DNA of 36,924 nucleotides from a virus. Below, in pieces: positions 31,633 through 36,924 of this stretch. The notes under the pieces are model-generated. The model had not been told where the DNA came from. It was given only the letters and a program-made list of their open reading frames with translations, and ran no database searches. The stretch is from positions 1 through 36,924 of the IMG/VR virus record IMGVR_UViG_3300021375_000081; one strand, 5' to 3'. The position numbers were made by a program, and so were the translations under genes. Every line of letters begins with the position of its first letter. Positions within the stretch are counted from its first letter, which is position 1.

Positions 31633-32034
31633 ATGGGATTAGATAGAATTAAAGATGGGACTGCAAGGTGGTATGTGGTCAACACTCAGAATCTTGAGGA
31701 GTATGGAACGAACTTCCATAAGTTCAAGGGTGGTTCCGAGTATGTGGTTGGATTCCATGTAGACAAACTGGTCTTTGAGGAAGATGCATTTGGTGAGGGT
31801 GAACACTCTTATTACAATTCCCCTTCACTCACTGAAGCTAGTGTTGCAGCTCTAGTCATGAAACATGTCAACAGACTGAATGGTCTAAGGGGTTCTTTTG
31901 ATTATATCACCAACATTGAAGTGATTGATTCCCCTTTTAACACACCCGACCACCCAACGTGGAGAGGTGGTGCAGAGGACTTGATTGAGGAAATCGAGGA
32001 CTTGAGGGAATACAATAAAAACTTGGTAGCATAA
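31633..32034 (+). CDS. Hypothetical protein
   Basis: 133 residues with a strong AAAGGAG placed at the end of the previous gene. It contains DGTARWYVVNTQNLEEYGTN and VIDSPFNTPDHPTWRGGAED. Base use differs a little from its neighbours, with more GG-ending codons (AAG, GGG, GTG), which could hint at a more recent acquisition. No family recognised. Confidence 0.55.
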   Translation: MGLDRIKDGTARWYVVNTQNLEEYGTNFHKFKGGSEYVVGFHVDKLVFEEDAFGEGEHSYYNSPSLTEASVAALVMKHVNRLNGLRGSFDYITNIEVIDSPFNTPDHPTWRGGAEDLIEEIEDLREYNKNLVA

Positions 32035-32396
32035 TGACTACTAAACAAAAGAAACAAATTCGTAATATGGTTCAATCCACATTAAAGATTGTCGGTTGTG
32101 CATTTTTATTCATAGGTATGACAATGTCACTTGGAGTCAGTCCACATATGGAACTCACTGCATATCTATTATTGTTCATAGGAACCATTCTAATCATTGT
32201 GCATAGTTTTAGAGAGAATGACCATATGTTTTTACTAATATCTTCTGCTGGTTTTGTTCTAGTGGGAAATGCATTTTTAGATACGGAAACTGCAATGACA
32301 CTTGCAAATAATTATGGTATTGCACTAACTGAAGAACAAGGTTGGTTTGCAAAATATGGTAAAGTGTTAGTAGAAATAGTCAAGGAACTAGTTTAA
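32034..32396 (+). CDS. Small integral membrane protein
   Basis: 120 residues with three membrane segments (about 17-36, 42-61 and 66-84; IVGCAFLFIGMTMSLGV, LTAYLLLFIGTILIIVH, MFLLISSAGFVLVGNAF), a basic N-terminus (MTTKQKKQIRNM) and a soluble tail. It overlaps the previous stop by one base (TAATG). A holin role is possible, since an endolysin and a spanin-like pair are in this window, but there is no direct support. Confidence 0.55.
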   Translation: MTTKQKKQIRNMVQSTLKIVGCAFLFIGMTMSLGVSPHMELTAYLLLFIGTILIIVHSFRENDHMFLLISSAGFVLVGNAFLDTETAMTLANNYGIALTEEQGWFAKYGKVLVEIVKELV

Positions 32397-32821
32397 TGGT
32401 AGACACATACGAGATACAAAATGTCTCTTTTGGGGACTTAAAACAGGAAGCTATACATGATATCCTAAAAGATGGAAGACTTGCTTCACACTTCTTAGAA
32501 CGTCAATTAGAGATATGGTATCCACATTTGACATTTGTGGACGGCAGAGGTTATGACCATGTTGACGAAGAGGGAAATCTCTATGACCAAAAGTGTTTTA
32601 CTAAAGGTGGTCTTGCATTTGCACCCTCTAATATGATTGGTGGAAGTAGAAGTATCAATGAGGAAGTTGCAACAGAACACTGCAAAGACATAACTTACAT
32701 TGCATGTGATATTATAGACTTCCCTACAGTCAGAGTCAAATTTGCAAAAGGTTCCGACCTTATGAAGGAATACAAGAACTTTAAAATACCCAAATCTCAA
32801 AGAGAGAAATTCTTCTCTTAG
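32396..32821 (+). CDS. Putative PD-(D/E)XK-type nuclease, conserved phage family
   Basis: 141 residues. The motif region YPHLTFVDGRGYDHVDEEGN, LYDQKCFTKGGLAFAPSNMI, GGSR, then ITYIACDIIDFPTVRVKFAK has the look of a restriction-endonuclease fold: an acidic residue in the first strand and the DxK (DQK) of the second, followed by the conserved PS...G.SR. The residue pairing is my reading and a search is needed. Similar proteins are found in T4-like marine phages. It starts on the last base of the previous stop. Confidence 0.55.
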   Translation: MVDTYEIQNVSFGDLKQEAIHDILKDGRLASHFLERQLEIWYPHLTFVDGRGYDHVDEEGNLYDQKCFTKGGLAFAPSNMIGGSRSINEEVATEHCKDITYIACDIIDFPTVRVKFAKGSDLMKEYKNFKIPKSQREKFFS

Positions 32822-32840
32822 AATTCACCTATATATTACC

Positions 32841-33125
32841 ATGTTAAAGAAAATATGGTCAATCATAAAGAAATTTCCACTATGGACACTTACGTTCAGT
32901 AGGTGGTTAGTTGAATTATTCAAAAAACTCTTTACAAAAAGATACTTAGTCACTGTATCATTCAATTCAGTATATGGTGATTCAGACGATAGACAGTTTA
33001 TAACCCGAAAAGTGATAATTCAGAAAGAAAAGCACTTGAAATTTAGAGACGACCATGGTAAAATAGTAGAATACAGAAGTTCGGGTGGACTGAATTATAT
33101 TATTGAGGAGTATGACGGAAAATGA
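32841..33125 (+). CDS. Hypothetical protein with an amphipathic N-terminus
   Basis: 94 residues. The first 30 are a basic, Trp/Phe-rich amphipathic stretch (MLKKIWSIIKKFPLWTLTFS) that may lie on the membrane, followed by a beta-rich part (YLVTVSFNSVYGDSDDRQFI). ATATATT before it might be an AT-rich promoter element; there is no ribosome binding site. Overlaps the next gene by 4 bases. Confidence 0.5.
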   Translation: MLKKIWSIIKKFPLWTLTFSRWLVELFKKLFTKRYLVTVSFNSVYGDSDDRQFITRKVIIQKEKHLKFRDDHGKIVEYRSSGGLNYIIEEYDGK

Positions 33126-33505
33126 ATCAATTTTTTATTGCAATTATACTTGTTCTCGGATTGGGTGGTTATTGGTTATATCAAGAAAACCAAACACTCA
33201 CTGCAAATAATCTAAAATTAGAATATGCAGTAGAAGAACAAAAACAAACCATGGCAATCATGAAAGAACAATATGAGAAACAGGGTAAAGCATTACAAAA
33301 CATGAGTCGAAAGAATGCAGAGATAGAATCTGAAAAAGCAGAGTATCTTGCAATCTTTAGTAGACACAATCTAGATTTACTTGCACTTAAGAAGCCAGGA
33401 ATGATTGAACTCAGAATGAACAATGCAAGTAAAAAAGTTATGGAGGGAATGGAAAATGACACAAAAGAATTATTTAATCTTGACGTGCCTAACACTACTG
33501 ATTAG
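33122..33505 (+). CDS. i-spanin-like membrane protein (Rz type)
   Basis: 127 residues. One N-terminal membrane segment (about 3-19, QFFIAIILVLGLGGYWLY) is followed by a long coiled coil (LKLEYAVEEQKQTMAIMKEQ), the plan of an inner-membrane spanin. Spanins join inner and outer membranes at the last step of lysis of Gram-negative hosts. The next gene encodes a lipoprotein that overlaps it by 50 bases, as expected of an Rz/Rz1 pair. No catalytic motif exists in this family, so the call rests on topology and neighbours. Confidence 0.6.
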   Translation: MNQFFIAIILVLGLGGYWLYQENQTLTANNLKLEYAVEEQKQTMAIMKEQYEKQGKALQNMSRKNAEIESEKAEYLAIFSRHNLDLLALKKPGMIELRMNNASKKVMEGMENDTKELFNLDVPNTTD

Positions 33506-33998
33506 TGGTTGTTCCGTATTTGGAACAAAACAGATTGAGGTAGTATCTAAACCTATCGAGATTGATATCATGCAACCTACACTTCCAAGACCTTTGGATT
33601 TGGAAACACCACAATGGTTCGTAGTATCTGAAGCAAAGATTGTCAATCCATGTGTTAAGTCTTTATCATTCGAACCTAAGAAATTCAATGACGAAGGTGT
33701 AGAACAACTCAAAAGACCAAAAGTATGTGAACTGGAAGAAAGAGAGAATCCCGAGTGGCCAGTTGGATATACTTATCTTGACCAATTTATGGACGAGATG
33801 AAAAAACAGAACAATGGAGAAATTCTATTTGTTGCAACCACTATTGGTGATTACAAAGTCATGGCGGAAGACATGCAAGAACTTAAACGTTATATCAGAC
33901 AACTTGGAGAAGTTGTAATTTATTATAGAAATGTGACAATGCCTAATGGAGAGAAAGGAGTAGGTGTTGGTGTGAAAAAGAATGACAAAGAAAATTAG
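33456..33998 (+). CDS. Outer-membrane lipoprotein (o-spanin candidate)
   Basis: 180 residues from ATG 33456, with GGAGG about 10 bases ahead. A lipoprotein signal is clear (TCLTLLISGC, Cys about 20). The next region is rich in Pro (TLPRPLDLETPQW), as in Rz1-type proteins, but the protein is much larger than a classical Rz1. The segment GEILFVATTIGDYKVMAEDM, QELKRYIRQLGEVVIYYR belongs to a family common next to lysis genes of T4-like marine phages. It overlaps the i-spanin candidate, and the two together probably form a spanin complex. Confidence 0.62.
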   Translation: MTQKNYLILTCLTLLISGCSVFGTKQIEVVSKPIEIDIMQPTLPRPLDLETPQWFVVSEAKIVNPCVKSLSFEPKKFNDEGVEQLKRPKVCELEERENPEWPVGYTYLDQFMDEMKKQNNGEILFVATTIGDYKVMAEDMQELKRYIRQLGEVVIYYRNVTMPNGEKGVGVGVKKNDKEN

Positions 33999-34743
33999 TT
34001 CAACCCCATTTAGTCCGATAAGAGGAAGTGTTGCACCACTTTTTGCAGTTCCTCTATATCGAGGTATTATTCCTCTAAATCATGACATGGTTGCACAAGA
34101 CATTCGGAAGAATGTTGAATCTCTAAGAGATAGTGATAACACTCAGACAAATTACACTAACTATTTCCATGACAGTTTAAGAAAACAACAAGAAGAGGAA
34201 CCTTGGTTCAAAGATTTTTCAGACATAATCAAAGATACATATGTTGCACAACAAATAGAACAATGTAATACAGATTTCAGTAATATGTGTAGAGACGATA
34301 TTCACCTCTTTGCATGGTCAAATCATTATACTGGTCGAAACTACCACGAAGCACATAATCACCCAACAACATTGATAAGTGGAACCTATTACGTAAAGGT
34401 TGAAAAAGACTCACAACCTATCAAATTCTTTAATCCTAATCCAGCTGCAAGTGCATTTCCAATGGGAACTCAAACAGAATGGAACGTGAACGAAAACCCA
34501 TACAATAATATGACTATTACAGGACATGGTGTGAATATGATGGAGGTGTTTGTTCAACCTACAGAGGGTGAAGTGTTAATGTGGCCTTCATACCTATATC
34601 ATACAGTTCCACAATCCCAATCAAAAGACCCAAACTATGAAAGGATATCAGTTTCCTTTAATCTAACACATAAAAGAGACTTAACAGATAACACAACAGG
34701 TAGAAATTTAAAGTATGATTTCTTGAGGAATGAAAATGAGTAA
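33982..34743 (+). CDS. 2OG-Fe(II) oxygenase, 2OG-FeII_Oxy_5-like (first of three)
   Basis: 253 residues. The N-terminus PLFAVPLYRG and the motif YHEAHNHPTTLISGTYYVKV, with WPSYLYHTVPQS and ERISVSFNL, match the phage-abundant TIGR02466/2OG-FeII_Oxy_5 type. The first iron ligands are His residues in HEAHNHP and the distal His is in LYHTVP. It overlaps the lipoprotein gene by 17 bases and the next oxygenase by 8. The substrate is unknown. Confidence 0.83.
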   Translation: MTKKISSTPFSPIRGSVAPLFAVPLYRGIIPLNHDMVAQDIRKNVESLRDSDNTQTNYTNYFHDSLRKQQEEEPWFKDFSDIIKDTYVAQQIEQCNTDFSNMCRDDIHLFAWSNHYTGRNYHEAHNHPTTLISGTYYVKVEKDSQPIKFFNPNPAASAFPMGTQTEWNVNENPYNNMTITGHGVNMMEVFVQPTEGEVLMWPSYLYHTVPQSQSKDPNYERISVSFNLTHKRDLTDNTTGRNLKYDFLRNENE

Positions 34744-35425
34744 AGCATATGCATTAGACGAAAGATTCAAACAGAGTGCAGACTGGGATATTTCCTATGA
34801 TGGGTTTGCACTTACTATTGATAACTATTATGAGAATCCCGAGGAGATATACGAATATCTTATAAATGCAGATTACCCATTGTGGAAATACAATTCCGAA
34901 AGAAATAGTAAAAATGGTATTGAATACAATGACTGTAGAATCGTAGAACAATTTGGACACCCAACTAGATTATATCATAATGGTCAACAAAGACTATTAG
35001 ATGTCTGCAGACAATATTGGTGGAAGTTTGATTATCAGTGGGACGACCGCTTTGAAGTAAATTGTTTTCAGACTAAGACACAATTTGATAAAACACTTCA
35101 ACACTACCCACACATAGATTCGTCTTTTGATACACCCGACCACCTATCAACACTCAACATGTTAGTTTATCTCGACAAAGAAGAAGACGGGGGAACTGCA
35201 GTATATGAAGGAACATGGATTACTAACAATGAACAGGAATCATTATTATATCCAGTCGAAAACGATTTTGTATTGGAGAGAGTGATACCTGCGAAGTTTA
35301 ATCGTTGTGTTGTATTTCCTGGCAATAGATTGCATGGTGCATATATAAATGACTACAATAAATACAAAGAGGACAAGTGGAGATTCTCACAAGTGACTTT
35401 CTTCCACCCACAATCACATGCCTGA
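34736..35425 (+). CDS. 2OG-Fe(II)-like oxygenase, DUF6445-like (second of three)
   Basis: 229 residues from ATG 34736 (GAGGAA just upstream; ATG 34730 is less likely because that start would overlap the Shine-Dalgarno sequence). Motifs: HYPHIDSSFDTPDHLSTLNM (HxD), GGTAVYEGT and VVFPGNRLHGAYI (distal His), then WRFSQVTFF. This is the DUF6445 group of the 2OG-Fe(II) fold. Function unknown. It overlaps the genes on both sides by 8 bases. Confidence 0.78.
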   Translation: MSKAYALDERFKQSADWDISYDGFALTIDNYYENPEEIYEYLINADYPLWKYNSERNSKNGIEYNDCRIVEQFGHPTRLYHNGQQRLLDVCRQYWWKFDYQWDDRFEVNCFQTKTQFDKTLQHYPHIDSSFDTPDHLSTLNMLVYLDKEEDGGTAVYEGTWITNNEQESLLYPVENDFVLERVIPAKFNRCVVFPGNRLHGAYINDYNKYKEDKWRFSQVTFFHPQSHA

Positions 35426-36086
35426 ACAATTTACAACTCACTCATATCAGAAGAATACACTGGAAGAAGGACGTGTAAAGGTTCTTCGACCTATGAAACA
35501 CCATGATGTATTACCAACACTTATTATGATTGCAGAAGAGGCTCTAAGTAAAGACGATTGTGACCTAATCATATCAGAACATGAGAAATTGTCATTGTCG
35601 AAGGTGGATATCGGAAACGGAAATGTTGTCACTCCACATAATAAAGAATTATTAAACAATCAAATTCCATGGAAATATGACTTGAACAATATGCGTATAT
35701 CAGTCATTCCACAAGAAACACGTGCATTCAATACAATAACAGAAATCGTTGATAATTTTCTACCCAAGAATGAAGACTATGGAATGATTACTTATATGAC
35801 AATACAAGAATATCCACAAGGAACATTCTTTGCAACTCATAAGGACGATGCAGAGTCAAACGATACTGCAACAGTTATCTTTACACTTAATGATACATTT
35901 GAAGGTGGAAGGTTTCAGATTAATGGTCACTCAATTGCACAACGTTTGGGTTCAATGGTTGCATTTAACAATAACACTGAGATATTACATAGTGTAGAAC
36001 CTATTACAAAAGGAACTAGATTTGCATTATGTATTTGGTTTTGTTCATTTGAGGAATTGACTGAGAATGCAGAATCAGACTCGTAA
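35418..36086 (+). CDS. 2OG-Fe(II) oxygenase, prolyl-4-hydroxylase-like (third of three)
   Basis: 222 residues. TFFATHKDDAESNDTATVIF supplies the first His and Asp (HKD), TLNDTFEGGRFQI follows, and ILHSVEPITKGTRFALCIWF supplies the distal His and the 2OG-binding Arg. This is the P4H-like arrangement. It overlaps the oxygenase before it and the zinc protein after it. The substrate is unknown. Confidence 0.85.
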   Translation: MPEQFTTHSYQKNTLEEGRVKVLRPMKHHDVLPTLIMIAEEALSKDDCDLIISEHEKLSLSKVDIGNGNVVTPHNKELLNNQIPWKYDLNNMRISVIPQETRAFNTITEIVDNFLPKNEDYGMITYMTIQEYPQGTFFATHKDDAESNDTATVIFTLNDTFEGGRFQINGHSIAQRLGSMVAFNNNTEILHSVEPITKGTRFALCIWFCSFEELTENAESDS

Positions 36087-36222
36087 TTGTAGTGTTTGTA
36101 GAAAACCAGTAAAAATGGAAGAAATAAAATATCATACACCAATAGGGAAACCACCAGTTTATATATTCTGTGGGCCAGAGTGTAGTTTAAAATATCATAT
36201 GGAGAAAAGTGATGCCAGTTAA
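36067..36222 (+). CDS. Small zinc-finger protein
   Basis: 51 residues. CSVC near the start and CGPEC towards the end (Cys 8, 11, 35, 39), with PIGKPPVYIFCGPECSLKYH between, form a treble-clef-like zinc site. It lies in a different phase from the oxygenase it overlaps by 20 bases. No family name known. Confidence 0.65.
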   Translation: MQNQTRNCSVCRKPVKMEEIKYHTPIGKPPVYIFCGPECSLKYHMEKSDAS

Positions 36223-36451
36223 ATTTGGAAAGACTGTTAAACAAGTCGAAAGGGGAACTAAGAAAACCACAATAGTTCATGAATACATGAAGTGTCAATC
36301 TATTAAGACACTTATCGATGCATTCAATAAAGAGGGGACAAAACCTAAATTAAAACGTAAGATTAATGTTGAAATTGATAGACGTAATAAGTTAGGATTG
36401 TCAAATATAATATTTACACGTGAGGAGAAATCAAATGGCATTTTGGGATAA
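36212..36451 (+). CDS. Small conserved phage protein
   Basis: 79 residues from ATG 36212, with GGAGAAAA 7-8 bases ahead. The N-terminus MPVKFGKTVKQVERGTKKTT is a frequent opening of a short protein of T4-like marine phages. The C-terminus is basic (KPKLKRKINVEIDRRNKLGL). It may bind nucleic acid. No known role. Overlaps both neighbours. Confidence 0.65.
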   Translation: MPVKFGKTVKQVERGTKKTTIVHEYMKCQSIKTLIDAFNKEGTKPKLKRKINVEIDRRNKLGLSNIIFTREEKSNGILG

Positions 36452-36596
36452 ATTCACAGACTGGTTAGGATTTGAATGGGTCAGAGCAAGAGACGAGAAA
36501 GGTCGTTTTGTTGCAGACGATAAATCTACACCTAACATAGACGAGTCTAAAAAGAAAGTCTATAAGTCAAGAAAGACAAAACAAATCAAAGAATAG
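36435..36596 (+). CDS. Small basic protein
   Basis: 53 residues with GAGGAG upstream. MAFWDKFTDWLGFEWVRARD, then EKGRFVADDKSTPNIDES, with a Lys/Arg-rich end. The RARDEKGRFVADDKST element is common in small phage proteins. Possibly nucleic-acid binding. Unknown role. Confidence 0.6.
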   Translation: MAFWDKFTDWLGFEWVRARDEKGRFVADDKSTPNIDESKKKVYKSRKTKQIKE

Positions 36597-36602
36597 TTTA
36601 CT

Positions 36603-36678
36603 GGGGCTGTAGCTCAGTTGGGAGAGCACCTGCTTTGCAAGCAGGGGGTCGTGGGTTCGATTCCCTCCAGCTCCACCA
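36603..36678 (+). tRNA. tRNA-Ala (anticodon UGC)
   Basis: Full cloverleaf: acceptor GGGGCTG pairs with CAGCTCC, D-arm AGCTCAGTTGGGAGAGC, anticodon arm CCTGC-TTTGCAA-GCAGG with TGC at 36636-36638, T-arm with GGTTCGATTCC, and an encoded CCA end. It follows the small basic protein gene by six bases. Confidence 0.96.
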
Positions 36679-36683
36679 GTAAA

Positions 36684-36773
36684 GGAAGATTGGCAGAGTG
36701 GTTGAATGCACTGGTCTTGAAAACCAGCAAAGGGGAAACTCTTTCGAAGGTTCGAATCCTTCATCTTCCGCCA
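36684..36773 (+). tRNA. tRNA-Ser (anticodon UGA)
   Basis: 90 bases including a long variable arm, as in serine tRNAs. Acceptor GGAAGAT pairs with ATCTTCC, anticodon stem CTGGT/ACCAG with loop CTTGAAA (anticodon TGA), T-loop GGTTCGAATCC and an encoded CCA end. It lies 5 bases after tRNA-Ala, so the two are probably made as one transcript. Confidence 0.95.
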
Positions 36774-36778
36774 CTTAA

Positions 36779-36800
36779 AACCCTCTAGTCAAATAGGGTT
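36779..36800 (+). terminator. Short hairpin after tRNAs
   Basis: AACCCT (36779-36784) and AGGGTT (36795-36800) form a 6-bp stem with a 10-base loop, then ATTTAAT. It may end the tRNA transcript. The -35 box of the last promoter lies in its loop. Confidence 0.4.
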
Positions 36801-36814
36801 ATTTAATGTATAAT
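36786..36814 (+). promoter_or_regulatory. Sigma70-like promoter for the secreted protein
   Basis: TAGTCA (36786-36791), 17 bp, perfect TATAAT (36809-36814), preceded by AAAACCCTC, a variant of the CCCCC box. Start near 36821, then a strong AGGAGG leader. Confidence 0.65.
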
Positions 36815-36834
36815 AGTTGGTTAGGAGGTATATT

Positions 36835-36924
36835 ATGAAAAATATACTATTAGGACTATTTGTCCTATCAACGTCTGCATTTGCAGATGTAAATGGAAGC
36901 ATAGGTTATTCAAGTGACTATATG
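36835..36924 (+). CDS. Secreted or outer-membrane protein, N-terminal part (cut by window edge)
   Basis: Only 30 codons are visible. The start has TTAGGAGG about 7 bases ahead. A signal peptide is clear (MKNILLGLFVLSTSAFA, likely cut after FA), followed by DVNGSIGYSSDYM. The last segment resembles the beginning of TorF/TIGR02001-type outer-membrane proteins (GxxSDYxxRG), but too little is seen to be sure. A phage gene for an exported protein with its own strong promoter is unusual. It may change the infected cell's surface. The rest lies outside the window. Confidence 0.55.
   Translation, partial: MKNILLGLFVLSTSAFADVNGSIGYSSDYM

Noticed and set aside
36567-36764. Minus-strand frame over the tRNAs with GGAGGNRTHDPL...
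   Set aside because: It is the reverse complement of the tRNA-Ala gene. This well-known false protein appears whenever tRNA genes are translated backwards.
1-36924. Integration or transposition signals
   Set aside because: I saw no integrase, transposase, terminal inverted repeats or att-like duplications. The tRNA genes at the right end have no neighbouring recombinase in view.

Overview
The window is one arm of a T4-like (straboviral) marine myophage genome, AT-rich (roughly one third G+C by eye) and packed almost without gaps. Every gene I can support is on the + strand. The T4 core is clear: DNA polymerase gp43, UvsX recombinase, gp41 helicase, gp61 primase, class Ia ribonucleotide reductase NrdA/NrdB with glutaredoxin, and a T4-type lysozyme. 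Accessory genes are of kinds seen in marine T4-like phages (cyanophages, pelagiphages): Hsp20, a 2OG-Fe(II) oxygenase set, a cytidylyltransferase-like protein, and phage-only families. Sigma70-like promoters (TTGACA/TATAAT) and a lipoprotein signal point to a Gram-negative, probably proteobacterial host. The host cannot be named from the sequence.

Layout. 1-529: the C-terminal end of a class III nucleotide cyclase cut by the window edge, then a small membrane protein. 530-747: a non-coding leader with two promoters and a 16-bp direct repeat. 748-4379: Hsp20, peroxiredoxin, an SPPY-type DNA methyltransferase, lysozyme and small phage proteins. 4404-10433: replication and repair block (polymerase, IscU-like Fe-S scaffold, thermonuclease-like protein, UvsX, gp41). 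10482-21295: a block of unusual lysine/glutamate-rich proteins, several of which carry T4 prohead-protease-type sites and T4 internal-protein-like N-termini. They look like proteins packaged in the capsid, and one is a nucleotidyltransferase-kinase fusion. 21345-24443: conserved phage proteins, a PAP2-type phosphatase and a membrane coiled-coil protein. 24490-31008: primase and nucleotide metabolism (NrdA, NrdB, glutaredoxin), a 2OG oxygenase and small zinc or metalloprotease-like proteins. 31010-36596: tandem promoters, a deoxyribonucleotidase, membrane proteins, a spanin-like pair, three consecutive 2OG-Fe(II) oxygenases and three small conserved proteins. 36603-36773: tRNA-Ala(UGC) and tRNA-Ser(UGA). 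36835-end: the start of a secreted, probably outer-membrane protein.

How the genes work together. Nucleotide supply (NrdAB, Grx, deoxynucleotidase, host-DNA-degrading nuclease candidates) feeds the T4-like replisome. A methyltransferase whose C-terminus matches the polymerase's clamp-binding tail may modify DNA at the fork. A late block would load protease-processed proteins into the head.

Four whole-window patterns stand out. (1) I found no GATC and no GTAC anywhere on a by-eye scan. (2) About ten genes start at or within a few bases of the predicted transcription start, implying leaderless mRNAs. (3) Intergenic promoters share an A-tract plus CCCCCT box, and some promoters sit inside terminator-like hairpins. 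(4) Proline is written CCC almost whenever the next codon begins GA.
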